From NCBI GenBank assembly GCA_038373885.1, contig JAWZYV010012519.1, positions 434,001 to 498,000 of the forward strand: DNA of 64,000 nt. The letters are read 5' to 3'. Made by a program: the position numbers and the translations under genes. Each line of letters begins with the position of its first letter. The first letter of the stretch is position 1. This DNA comes from Cheiracanthium punctorium. Taxonomy: Eukaryota; Arthropoda; Arachnida; Araneae; Cheiracanthiidae. Shown here in pieces: positions 46,401-55,849 of this stretch. The notes under the pieces were generated by a model. It did not search any database, was not told the origin of the DNA, and worked only from the letters and a program-made list of their open reading frames with translations.

Positions 46401-48071
46401 TCCACAATTCTGGAAAGTGATAGCCGAAAAAAGTTTAGCCAAATGAGGATTTGTACTATTACGACACATGTGCCTTAAGCAACTGTCAATCCCGATTTAT
46501 AAGTAAGGATTACTTTGTTCCCTGCTGTCTTTGCAGATGTGTACCTTACCATGTTTCATGAATGTTATAACGTCTGATATTGTATTCCTTATACACCAAG
46601 CATCGTTTGCTGCTTTCTTCACCAAGTTTTCAAATAAGATGGGTGGTGAAATAACACGAACAACCAATAGTCACTAAGAGAAAAATGTCAGAATATCAGA
46701 AATTGTTGTATAAATTTCACGTACCCGTCGTCCATTCTGAAAGAAATTTCAATGTCAGACCCATCAGAGTTAAAAGGAAGTATTATATATACTATAATTT
46801 AAACGAACTGTTAAATGTCAGTTAGTTGGTTAGTAAGTTAGTTAGTTTGTCTGTATCTCTCTTAGCTTCCAGACGGATGATCGCAGACCTACCAAATTTT
46901 GTATGGAAATTCTCAAGGACGGGTCCCGACATACCTCGAAGCGATTTTTTCGAAGTTGGAATTAATTTAGGAGATATCGATGAAAAACGTGTTGCGAAAG
47001 GATAATTTTTGCTCTCTTCCATTTCACAATTGTAACCCCGCAGTGGAAAGAGTGAGGATTAAGCATATTTAGGTTGCCATATTTGACAAGTTTATTAAAG
47101 TATTCAGACTCTTGAAGTAAAAACAAAAGAATAACGATTTTTTTTTGTTTAGATTATTTGTAAGGTTATGTTTCAATTAAAATATCGTGTGCATGTGAAA
47201 TCAGAGCAGGAATGAAATGTTTTATACTCAAAAGAAAATTAGGATTTAGGAATTTTCCGAGACTAAAATGTGCAAATTTTTAATTTGGCGAAAAATAAAA
47301 TGGTTGATGTACGATTTTGAGGAGATGATTCTAACGCTTAGCGCAATTCATCGTAATTTTATCGTCTGCTACTTGGATTATGAATGCACCTCAATAAGTT
47401 TTTGAAACTTTCATTCAGTTCAAATTGTGCATTTTTCTGCACAGCTTTTTCTCACCTATTTCTAATGTATTACATCCAGAAAAAGGATGTTAGAAATATC
47501 AATTTTAATTTTGTTTAATCACACTCATGAATAATGATATACATTCCAACTTAATGGAATAAGGAAAGAAAATAGGGAAGACCCATGGATTATAATACAA
47601 TTTTAATATATAGCACTTCAGTGCGTATTTAAAATCTAAAATTGTTTCATATTTTCTTACTCTTTTTTTTTTCTTTCCGCTTTTTGATCAAGGCCAATAT
47701 ATACAAAAGCTCTTCAGAATTAATATAGGATGAAAATAATTTGTACCTTTTTGTAGGTTTTTATCATTTAACCATCTTATTTTTGTAACCAGGGGCGGCC
47801 CGACACGATAAGCATATCATCTGGGTGCCGGCTTCGAAGGGGCGTCATTTCAAACTCAAAAACTAAGTAGAGCATAAAAGGAGGCGTCTTTTTTATATTA
47901 GCAGGAGGAACACTTACCCTAGGGCCGCTCCTGTTTCTAACCATCTTAATTTTAAATTCCATTCAGAATCTGAGAGATTTCAGTGCCAAGGAAGCCAGTG
48001 AGGAACAGGATTCTCCGCGAATAACATTTATTAAGATGGCGAACCAACTGGTCACTGGAGGTCTCCAGTAA
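34542..48071 (+). CDS. Three-exon gene for a 142-residue two-helix membrane protein
   Basis: Joining 34542-34780, 40322-40406 and 47967-48071 gives one uninterrupted frame ending in TAA. All introns are GT-AG, and the phases agree: intron 1 splits an Arg codon after its second base, intron 2 falls between codons. The predicted protein has a basic, aromatic N-terminus (HGTSWRFFSKFIQPDD), a first helix at about residues 32-54, a very short turn (GLETNY), a second helix at about 61-82, a basic RKR stop-transfer motif at 86-88, a proline-containing linker (KLPPAPDAEK) and a soluble acidic tail. By the positive-inside rule both ends are probably cytosolic. I do not recognise the family. The introns (5.5 and 7.6 kb) are full of repeats. 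The AAC before the ATG is a good start context; a further 5' noncoding exon is possible. Confidence 0.8.
34894..34948. repeat. Near-perfect inverted repeat in intron 1
   Basis: AAATTCCTCTACCAAAAACTAC is answered after a short loop by GTAGTTTTTGGTAGAG + AGAGGAATTT, in which the arm pairs fully except for four extra bases (AGAG). It is 114 bp inside intron 1. Confidence 0.9.
36182..36213. repeat. Poly-A tract
   Basis: About 31 consecutive A residues inside the family A copy in intron 1; absent from copy 1. Confidence 0.9.
36427..36483 (-). promoter_or_regulatory. TATA box with upstream heat-shock elements
   Basis: Minus strand: alternating GAA/TTC 5-bp units at 36483-36471 fit nTTCnnGAAnnTTCn exactly, and TATAAATAG lies 36 bp downstream. 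This is the spacing style of arthropod heat-shock gene promoters. Heat response is inferred, not shown. Confidence 0.6.
36895..37640 (+). repeat. Four-unit minisatellite (~165-200 bp units) in intron 1
   Basis: Units begin near 36895, 37075, 37235 and 37440. Each carries 'tacaagtgtttaaa', 'ttttcagagtagcgcgctaat', 'aaatttggtgtgtaga' and 'actaataaaa.cct' or variants. The third is expanded by an AT dinucleotide run at 37393-37431. Confidence 0.8.
37393..37431. repeat. (AT)n microsatellite
   Basis: About 19 AT units, inside the third minisatellite unit. Confidence 0.95.
38290..38347. repeat. Polypyrimidine tract with (TTC)n
   Basis: Almost 60 bases of pure C and T on the plus strand, ending in about seven TTC units. 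Such tracts can form triplex DNA. It lies in intron 1. Confidence 0.9.
38922..38966. repeat. Perfect 21-bp-arm palindrome with 3-nt loop
   Basis: TATCATTGATCATATCATCA plus C pairs exactly with its complement after the loop AAC. No mismatch in 21 bp. It lies in host intron 1. Confidence 0.95.
38980..39065 (+). repeat. Direct duplication flanking the pogo-like element, left copy
   Basis: Shares 'ttccaa.aaaagtaatcaccgaaa', 'gtcca.gtggt' and 'aatca' with 39862-39935, in the same order. Confidence 0.6.
39326..39847. mobile_element. pogo-like non-autonomous element in intron 1
   Basis: Left CAGTGTACTCGCGATAATCG and right inverted CAGCTCTCGGTAACTGGAAG fit pogo-type ends (CAGT..CTCTCGataa.TCGAA). 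Subterminal 'cgataagtcgaa' and 'ctaactcgaa' motifs repeat. A 106-codon ORF inside has no transposase motif. About 520 bp. Confidence 0.6.
39862..39935 (+). repeat. Direct duplication flanking the pogo-like element, right copy
   Basis: Partner of 38980-39065. Confidence 0.6.
40322..40406 (+). CDS. Coding exon 2 of the two-helix membrane protein gene
   Basis: 85 bases. Acceptor 'ttctttgtaatattctag' ends at 40321. The first base completes an Arg codon, then LYLYIRKRIGKLPPAPDAEK is encoded, ending SSE at donor GAA|GTAAAA. It supplies the end of helix 2, the basic stop-transfer motif and the proline linker. Confidence 0.85.
41105..41141. repeat. Perfect 10-bp inverted repeat
   Basis: ACTCTGATAG and CTATCAGAGT separated by 17 bases, in host intron 2. 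Confidence 0.85.
41493..41680 (+). mobile_element. tRNA-derived SINE, family 1, with target duplication, in intron 2
   Basis: Head GCCGCCAGGTGGTGTAGTG with box B GGGTTCAATTC; body with 'ggtaatgttggcc', 'tgaccttcgaaccgttgtag' and a tail 'aaatgcccgtccgttattaaaaag' in short pieces, matching 8826-9032. Flanks GACTGTGAAAA (41482-41492) and GATTGTGAAAA (41681-41691) form an 11-bp target duplication with one mismatch. Confidence 0.85.
41700..44585. other. Host intron 2, central part
   Basis: AT-rich intronic DNA. A-runs occur near 43980-43992 and 44022-44040. No other gene or recognised element. Confidence 0.5.
44590..45315 (-). repeat. Dispersed repeat family E, copy 2, inverted, in intron 2
   Basis: Reverse complement of family E copy 1 at 25695-26035 at both ends, with about 350 bp of unmatched sequence in the middle, which is an insertion here or a deletion in copy 1. 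Confidence 0.7.
45535..45563. repeat. (TC)n microsatellite and T-run
   Basis: About ten TC units followed by nine T residues, in intron 2. Confidence 0.9.
46815..47740 (-). repeat. Dispersed repeat family D, copy 2, uninterrupted, in intron 2
   Basis: Reverse complement of the split copy at 7160-8815. Here 'cctatattaattctgaagag' (minus strand) is continuous, showing the site without the piggyBac-like insertion. Confidence 0.85.
47790..47933. mobile_element. 144-bp hAT MITE next to the last splice acceptor
   Basis: Left CAGGGGCGGCCC and inverted right GGGCCGCTCCTG, flanked by an 8-bp target duplication tttgtaac (47782-47789) / tttctaac (47934-47941) with one mismatch. No coding capacity. The right end is 33 bp from exon 3. 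Confidence 0.85.
47967..48071 (+). CDS. Coding exon 3 of the two-helix membrane protein gene
   Basis: Acceptor 'ttaaattccattcag' ends at 47966. In phase with exon 2 it encodes 34 residues beginning NLRDFSAKEASEEQ and ending VTGGLQ, then TAA. The tail is soluble, acidic then mildly hydrophobic, with possible phosphorylation serines. Confidence 0.8.
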   Translation, partial: NLRDFSAKEASEEQDSPRITFIKMANQLVTGGLQ

Positions 48072-48380
48072 TTAATAATTGTAAGATTCAGTTTACATCA
48101 GAGCCCGATGATGAAAACAGCAAAAGTTGGGTGTGCAAGGAACGCAGTGTTAGTCATTATTACAGCATTGATGACATACTATGAGAGAGAATTTGTAACT
48201 AATAATAAATATGAAAGAGCAGTTGTTACTGATTACTGCAAATGTTGCTCTTCATCAGAGGTAAAGTTTGATATCGCTCTATTTTTCGTACTCAAATGCA
48301 GCTCCAAAGACCTGTGTGGATGCTCAATATGCTGATTATTTTACAATGACAAAGGGATTGTTGCTTATTTAAAGATAAGA

Positions 48381-48386
48381 AATAAA
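48381..48386 (+). promoter_or_regulatory. Candidate polyadenylation signal AATAAA
   Basis: AATAAA about 310 bp downstream of the stop codon of the three-exon gene; the first such hexamer seen after it. Confidence 0.5.
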
Positions 48387-48389
48387 TTA

Positions 48390-51210
48390 ATTTCACTGTA
48401 ATGATAACCACTCGATTTTCATTGTTACTGCTTACCACAATCTATAGACAACATATTTTCAAGTAAGTCATTTTTAGAAAATCTAATTCTGTTGTAATTA
48501 AACGGGGCAACCGACAAAGACTACGCTCACATTTTTTAGACCACCCTGCATTTAAGGGAAAAAAAACCTTTCATGAGTAGTTTTCTAAGTTTCTGTTGAT
48601 TTTATTTCTTTAATTTACTTTCATGTCAATTGATTCTTTTTGAGGTTGGGGAATTAGTGGCAACGTAATATACAATGCCTTAAAAAGGAAATGTTCGGAC
48701 CACAATTGTATCCAGGTTAAACTCTTCGGACGAGAAGTTTTCTGTAACCATCCCCATCTTCCCGGACATAAATTGCAATCATGTTTTGAGACTGAATGGA
48801 TAAGAAGGTGAATTACTTTGAAATCTCTTCTTTCTTTGAGATTTACGTCTTCTTCCTCGTGTGTGTTTTTCCATTAGAGTGCAACAATAGACCGAATGCT
48901 CGATCGTTTTAAGTAGATATATGATGTTTCTACAGTTATTTCCTGTGGTTTTTCGTAAAGGTAGTAATATTTAAATTTGAATACAGTGAAATCTGTCTAA
49001 AAAATCATCTCTCTCTTCTGGTAAATAGCGTTAATTTCTGATCCTTAAGTTTTGGCTTTTGACGTGCTTAGTGTTGATTTTTCCTCCATATAATATATTC
49101 CTTCTTTGTACCCTCTCCCTCCCCATTTTTTGAGTTTTTAGTCAAAGGGCAAGGTTTCTATTTGGGATAAATCTTGAAATTATTCTTACTTTTGAATTTT
49201 TCTGATTACCCCATCTTGGAACTGCCTGTGCAGGCGTTTTTCCCAGAAAAAAAGTTGTCCAGATTCCAGTTTGGATGCCTTTATAGAAGAGATAAGACAC
49301 TCATCTAACAGTGGAAAATCTTTCATTAAAAATGTATAGCAAGATTTGTAATACGTTAAATATAAAATTTGTTCAGTGTACATACGAGTATATTGCATAA
49401 AAGCTTGTTTTTCTGATTGCCGCTATTCAGAAAAGAACTCTCTGTAAGACGAATTTTGTATCTCTCAGATTGTGGTCTCTTCAGTGAGGTTTCGCTGTAT
49501 TCCAGTTCAAATCAGTTCTTCAATCTGTAAAAGGGAAAATAAAAAATTGCAGAAAACGAGTGATTTTCATCGTTCACTGTTTTTAATTAGATAAATATGC
49601 ATGTGCAATATCGATTAAAACGAATAGTAAATAAAATTTTGTTAACACAGATTTATGCTCAAATTATTTAAAAAATGAAATAGTTATAAAAGTGAAGTAA
49701 AACTTCATGATTTTGGATATGTTTTAAATGTCATGGCATACAGCATTATGAGATGACCTTAAAGTTTCTCGGACATCATTCATCTAAAGTTATTTTGTTT
49801 GACACTTGAAGGATGTTTGAAGATTTCTGATTAAATTAAATTCTGAATTTTGCTAGAGATACACAACAGAGTACATCCTCTACACACGACTTCTCAAACT
49901 CGATAGGTTTTTTACTTTTGAATATTTTCATCTATAGCTTCTGGTTTAACAATATAAAATGCTATATATGTTTGGATATCTCCTCCCGAAAAAAATTGTT
50001 GGTAAAAAAAGGCAAATCATAGGAAAACATTTATTTAATTGTTAAAATCTGTCATCATTTTTACTATTGCTAACTCAATTTTTATAACTTACATTTTTAC
50101 ATTATTATTATTAGTAGTAGTAGTAATAGCAGTATTTGTTTCATCTTTGTCCATATATACATTAGATGTTACCTATTCCGCATAGAAAATAACATATACA
50201 GTTTTAAATGTTGTATTAATCTGACTCACACGCTAAAAATTTAAAAAATATTTATCAATCTAATTTCAATTTTATCCCAATGCCTTCTTAAAAAGAGAGA
50301 TTCTGCTACAATCAGCATACTTGAGCTTGTATCTTCCTTATATAATACATGCTACATCCTGCTATAATTCTGTATTTTCAAAATGAATATTTTTCGTATA
50401 TGTGTTATCTTTCTGGTTGAAACCTCTTAGTAATTGTCTAGCGTGCTCATTCGTAGAGATAACTGTTCTTCATGTTTAAAAGTCAACAAATTACTTCAAA
50501 TACAATAGGTTACCTAAACTATTTACTATTGGATTTATTCTAAAAGACGAATTTTTTTTGAAAATGTTAATAAAGTTTGTAATACATGTAATACGCGAGC
50601 TGTATTCTCACCTATACTTTTTATATAGTTAGTAAATTCTTTCAGAGATATCTAGTTAAATTAGCACTCGCAATGATAGTTTTCAGCTTATTCGTGAATA
50701 GAAAAAACAACACTTAAATTAGTCAGCTTTCAGAAAATCACTTTTTTCTTTCTTTTTTCTCTTGGACTAATTAAATATTTATTTTCCCAAAAATGTTTGA
50801 ATGATTTTTTCTTACAATATCAAACATTTCTCATGTAAATAATTATAAAAATATTAAATGAACTCACAACTAAATGTTATAATAATGCAAACGATTAATC
50901 CAAAACTATACTTAGTGTCCCAGAGATATATTGTGAGAGGTGTGAGACACCCACTGGAGGGGCCGACCCGAAGGTTTACGGCATAAAATCCCTCCAGGGA
51001 AGAATTTATTCATTTATCGCTTATTTTTACATACTATGCCGCTGGGGTTCGCAAAACCCCAACGGCAGACAGTAAACAATATTAGTACAATCGTAAATTA
51101 CAGACATGATATCACACATGACATGATAAAACATAGATATACACACATATACACATGATAAAACACACATATACACACATATACGCTTACACACATATAT
51201 ATACATATAC
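48390..51210. other. Intergenic noncoding stretch
   Basis: Holds compound ATT/AGT trinucleotides near 50101-50130, a small GC-rich hairpin near 51038-51066 ('gctggggttcgcaaaacccc') and CA/TA-rich microsatellite sequence at about 51120-51210. No gene recognised. Confidence 0.5.
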
Positions 51211-51215
51211 ATATA

Positions 51216-51472
51216 TGAGACGTCGGATATTTCAAGTAAAGTTTCAGAGTTAAGGCAGGTAATATGGTTTATTGAACATTACATTTAAGTTACAATTTAG
51301 AATGAGAAGAGGGGAGGGGAGACGGGTACAAGAATCAGCGTGGATTCATTCAGCAGTTCCAGTGGCAGAAGTCCCCCGATTTTCGATGTGCGGCAGTATT
51401 TACGCTTACCACACCACGTGGTCTGCGAAAATACAATTCCTCCTCTCTCTTATCTCTGATTGAACCACACAC
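51216..51472 (-). mobile_element. Possible small solo LTR
   Basis: On the minus strand it starts TGTGTGGTTCAATC and ends CCGACGTCTCA, giving TG...CA, and carries AATAAA at 51273-51268 near its end. It is less AT-rich than its flanks. No target duplication or second copy seen. Confidence 0.35.
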
Positions 51473-51693
51473 ATTTACCAACATGACCCGCATCCGGGCC
51501 TACAAGGGCGTGAGGACACGTGTACATCTAAAGAACTCAGAATCGACGGCCTGATGTCTGGCAAATAACAAAATAAATAAAACATAGCTCCAGAGCGCGC
51601 GTGGCAAGTATGACAGGAAAGTAAAACTTACAGTGAAAGTACCCGCTTGAACAATAGCCAAATTAGTAAAACCCAAATTACCTTTTTATACAT

Positions 51694-51696
<3 letters not shown>

Positions 51697-51751
<55 letters not shown>
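51697..51751. repeat. (AT)n microsatellite
   Basis: About 27 AT units. Confidence 0.95.
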
Positions 51752-51754
<3 letters not shown>

Positions 51755-51854
51755 ATTGTACCACAGGAGAATGGCAGATCAATGATATTTAAATTTTTAA
51801 ATTTAATAGTGCTATAGTGTTCTATAAGCTTATTATAATTTACAAGAGTGAGGT

Positions 51855-52586
51855 ATGGTAACGGGCCCGTTACCAGAGATATGGTAACGGGCTTTAATTA
51901 TTTATCTATAAGAGATAAGTGGGCAATGTTAATTAAAAAATATTCAAAATAAGGTCGGAAATAAGACTACATTAATGAAAAAAATTCTCCCGTTCATTTT
52001 CAAAAAGTTAAAAACTTTTGTACATCCCCGCGTACAAAAAAATCTCAGTTAGTAAAATGTGCCCCATGCACTAAAGATGTGATATACAAACTTTCAGCTT
52101 TTGATCACTAAACGTCTCATATATATCTTTAAACAAAGATTATGGGAGGCTCTGCATGAACCTGAATGTGAACGTTTATTGCTAGAGCTGAAAAAAAAAA
52201 TTCTTTCGTAATTTCTGGACGACACTTGAAAACGATCACCCAATGTTTCCTTCGTTCTATTTTTTCGCCTCCAGAGCCATTGAAAAGTCGTTTAAGTCAG
52301 TATATATTTATCTTCATACCTCTGAAAGTTTTTAGAATATAATTCTCAAATTTAGTAGATCACCACATGAGTGATAGGGAGCATTTTACTAATGGAGGAG
52401 GGGGGTTTTACTGGGGTCGTATACATATTTAACCAGCGTAACTTTTTTGTAAATGAACGAGAAGAATGTTTTCCTAACGAAATCTTATTTCAGACTTTAT
52501 TTTGAACAATTTTTCAACTTGCATTGTAAACTTATCTCTAGTAGATAAAGATTTAAAGCTCATTACCACCTTTTTCGGACACCCTG
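51855..52586. mobile_element. Foldback MITE family C, copy 2
   Basis: Matches 31084-31788 along its length ('ctttaattatttatctat', 'gataagtgggcaat', 'cagttagtaaaatgtg.cccat', 'cctccttttt/cctttttcggacaccctg'). The right end is intact; the left end is disturbed by a small local duplication of 'atggtaacggg'. Confidence 0.75.
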
Positions 52587-52589
52587 TTG

Positions 52590-53245
52590 ATCCAATTAAA
52601 CTCTGCAGATGTTTAGCAATAAATGTTACTTTTAACTTCATTCAGTTGTTTCATTCCTTTCACTTTGTACCGAATTTCTTTTTAATTTCAATCGTATTTT
52701 GACTAATCTTTATTTATTAGCTTAAAGTATTCACAATGAGTGCGATAATGCTAATTCCTTTGATGGAAAAATTCTCGATAAAACATTAGAAAGCAATGTT
52801 GAAAGTTGAAGCACTGAAAGCTGAAAGCTGAAGCACTGCTGGAAGACAACGATTAAACTGATTATAAACCTTTATCGCACGTCATAAGACAATCTGACGA
52901 ATTAGAATAATCCTGTTTTATTTCGTTCTTTCTTGACTAAGTTGAGGTAATCCTGTTTAATAGCAATCACTCTTGTTTCAGTTCGAATAATCCTATTTTT
53001 ATTGCATTCCTTATTGGTACTGAATAGAGATACATGCTACTGATAGCGCATTTAAGTGAGAATTTCATTCGGTTTTATGGGATGGGACAAATGTTGGACA
53101 AATATTTGTTTTTCATTGCTTTATTTAATAAAATAGTTTTTACAAATTGGTTTTTTTTTATTGAAATTAATAATTAGTGTACATTTAAAAAAAAGATTTG
53201 TATTAGATTTAAAATGGTAAGTGGGTTTGCAAAGAAGACTGTAGA
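52590..53245. other. Noncoding stretch
   Basis: Short local repetition ('gaaagctgaagcactg') near 52800-52835 and repeated 'aataatcctgttt' near 52900-52995. No gene recognised. Confidence 0.5.
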
Positions 53246-53249
53246 GGAA

Positions 53250-53880
53250 TGGGATTGAATATGAACTTTCCTGTGAACACTCTTAACTCTACAATTTGCA
53301 GAAATCCAAGTCAAAAGTGAGGAAAGTAAAAGTGGATGAAAGAAAATGACTATAAAAATTAAAGAAAATATGAAAAATGGGGACTTTGCTTGAACATCAG
53401 TAAGACCAAATACCTGTGTATAGGAGGAAATGACACGGATCTAACATAAGTCTAAATAATAATTTGTAGGTAGAAAGGTGTGAACATTACAGATACCTTG
53501 GAGTTCGCATAAATAGAAATGGCAGGGACTATCAGAAAATAAATTACAGAATGTTTTAGGGAAGAAAGTCTAAGAAATGAAAGAGTCAAAGAAATGAAGA
53601 AACTAAAGAAAACAGTTTTAGATGATCTGCAGAAAAAGCAATTAATTTGGTATAGCCACGTTAAAAGAACGGGGAAAGAGATATTACCTAAAATCACATT
53701 TAATTATATATCAAACAAAAAAAGAAAAAAAGGAAGACCTCGGAAAATATGAATAGATGACATTAAAAAAGCAATGAGAAGCAGAGATCTGCTGGAGAAA
53801 TGGACCCTGGACAGGAAACGTGGAGTAGTTTAAGATAGATTCATCGAAAGGTGACACATGACGTCAAGAACAGTCATTTG
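53250..53880 (+). pseudogene. LINE reverse-transcriptase C-terminal fragment
   Basis: Plus-strand frames with stops and shifts read as the 3' end of a non-LTR retrotransposon ORF2: 'ISKTKYLCIGG', then 'LQKKQLIWYSHVKRTGKEI', 'KKRKKGRPRK' and 'MRSRDLLEKW.LDRKRG', which fits the common block L-W-(Y/F)-(S/G)-H-V-R followed by KR-GRP. The catalytic FADD region is missing, as in a 5'-truncated copy. Confidence 0.75.
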
Positions 53881-53884
53881 TTTC

Positions 53885-54330
53885 ATATATATAGCTATCA
53901 AACAAAAAAACTATATATATATATATTTATATATTGTTTACTGTACAGTTATTTTCTAAAAAACTGTTGCAGAAACTTAAAAATTTAAGTCACATTTAAA
54001 TAGTTCAGTCTTCAACCTGGAAACATTGGTAAATTCTTCCAGGATTATAGGGTAAACAAAGATTATAGGGTCAAAGATTATAGGGTAAACAAATTAAAAA
54101 TTGTAAATAACTATTCATGTTTAAAGAAATTTGGTGTTTGAGTTTACGTATAGATATAACTCAGGTAATCTATTTAAGTCCTTTTTACGTCTTTCATATA
54201 TAAAACAATATCCGAAATGCGTACCTAACGTTTTTCTAATGAAAACTTACATGATCATTATGTATGACATGGTAAGCATTTCATTGAAATGATTTTACTT
54301 TTGGTCATCAGCAAATTCACCGTGGAATAA
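53885..54330. other. Noncoding stretch
   Basis: Contains AT-rich dinucleotide sequence near 53905-53935 and a short repeat 'gattatagggtaaacaaa'. No gene. Confidence 0.5.
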
Positions 54331-54332
54331 TA

Positions 54333-55847
54333 CACTGCTCAAAACAAAGGATATTGCGGCTTAGGTGGATCTTGTGGCTCGGAAACTTTTTAGCTTATTG
54401 ATACATGGTCGACAGACGTAGTAGGTTATATGAGAATAAATTACACATGTTTGGCAGAAAAAAATGCATTTTATTGCGCATTTGTGTAGAAAATGAAAAA
54501 AACACAATTTGTGCATATGAGAAAAAAGGAATAAGAAAAGGTGTTTTCTTCAAAGGAAATCCTTTTCAGTAGGCGATATGGTTTCCACGGACGGCCAGCA
54601 ATGTTGAACACCTTTGAGGCATGGAGTCAATGAGGCTATTAATCACGAGTTGGGGTATTCTGCCCCACTCTTCCATAAGAGCTCTTTCCAGTTCTTGAAG
54701 AGTTTGTGGGGGTGGTTGGCGGCCAGCAACTCGTCTTCCTAGAGCGTCCCAAACGTGCTCTATTGGATTCATGTCTGGAGAACACGCTGGCCATTCCATT
54801 CGTACAATTCTTTCCTCGAAAAGGAAATCCTCCACCAGGTTAGCACGATGTGGCCTGCAGTTATCGTCCATTACAATTAAGTCTCCGATTGCTGCAGCGT
54901 AAGGGACTACAATAAGTCTGAGGATCTCATCCCTATATCGGCGACCAGTCAGAGGTCCATCTCGAATGATGTAGAGGTCTGTGCGCCCGTCAATGGAGAT
55001 GCCACCATACACCAACACTCCCCCACCTCCAAAGCTGACACTTTCGTGCACGAACGCAGGATTATTCCTACTGCCACGGTCCCTCCAGATGAAAATACGC
55101 CTATTATCAGGATGAACTGAAAAACGGGACTCGTCAGAAAAAAGAACATTGCTCCATTCATTTCTCCTCCAATTCACATGCTCTGTTGCCCACTCCCTGC
55201 GGTCGCAACGATGCCTTGATGTTAGTCTAACACATACCATCGGTCGGCGAGCATACAGACCTACACCATGGAGCCGGTTTCGGACAGTCTGAGTTGAAAC
55301 CGTGGTGCCAGTAGCCGAGCGAAGGTGTTGTTGGAGAAGAGTAGCGTTCATATTCCGGTGTCTCCGAGCCGTTAACACTAAATAACGATCTTCATTGGGC
55401 GTTGTTGCCCGTCTAAGACCTTGCCCTGGTCTTCGGCCTTCACTTCCAGTCGCCAAAAACCGGTTCCAGATCCTGGAAATCACACTTTGTGACACTCCAA
55501 TGGCTTGCGCTACTTCGGCTTGAGTTTGGCCCCTTTCTAACCTACCGACAACTCTCCAAGCTTCTGAATCGGGTAAATGACTTCGCTGAGACATCGTACT
55601 CATCGAAACAAAGCAGTCACTGAATGCCGATCATCCTTGTCTTCATTGTCTTTCATTCAGTTGAAAGTCCAATTTCATTCGCTGCCGCTGAAGCGACGTT
55701 TCTGACGTCGAACTCAAAATTAGCATACTCCACAGTTTGAAAATCAGAAAAATTTGCATTTGTGATTCTCTTCAATTTTCGGCAAAAAAAATTTCGCTTA
55801 TATCTTTATTTTATATAAAACTTACTTTAATTGTTTTGAGCAATGTG
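54333..55847 (-). mobile_element. Apparently complete Tc1-like (DD34E) transposon
   Basis: The 1,515-bp element has ends CACTGCTCAAAACAA (left) and inverted TTGTTTTGAGCAATGTG (right), sharing TGCTCAAAACAA exactly. TA precedes the left end; the right flank reads TT, so one target base has probably changed. A single open transposase ORF fills the interior on the minus strand. The size is normal for Tc1 elements. Confidence 0.9.
54566..55603 (-). CDS. Intact Tc1-like DD34E transposase
   Basis: This 345-residue enzyme would excise and reinsert the element at TA sites by a DDE mechanism. Two helix-turn-helix regions cover about residues 14-50 (EVAQAIGVSQSVISRIWNRF) and 70-115 (second paired-like half), separated by a basic GRRPGQGLRR motif (GRPR box-like). 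The catalytic domain has D157 in LFSDESRFS, D247 in VMDDNCRPHRA and E282 in SPDMNPIEHVW; exactly 34 residues lie between D247 and E282. The glycine-rich box FGGGGVLVYGG is at 191-201. Length is typical for the family. No stop or frameshift interrupts it, so the copy may be young and potentially functional; a basic nuclear-localisation-like patch is also present near the GRPR box. Confidence 0.95.
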   Translation of the reverse strand: MSTMSQRSHLPDSEAWRVVGRLERGQTQAEVAQAIGVSQSVISRIWNRFLATGSEGRRPGQGLRRATTPNEDRYLVLTARRHRNMNATLLQQHLRSATGTTVSTQTVRNRLHGVGLYARRPMVCVRLTSRHRCDRREWATEHVNWRRNEWSNVLFSDESRFSVHPDNRRIFIWRDRGSRNNPAFVHESVSFGGGGVLVYGGISIDGRTDLYIIRDGPLTGRRYRDEILRLIVVPYAAAIGDLIVMDDNCRPHRANLVEDFLFEERIVRMEWPACSPDMNPIEHVWDALGRRVAGRQPPPQTLQELERALMEEWGRIPQLVINSLIDSMPQRCSTLLAVRGNHIAY

Positions 55848-55849
55848 TT

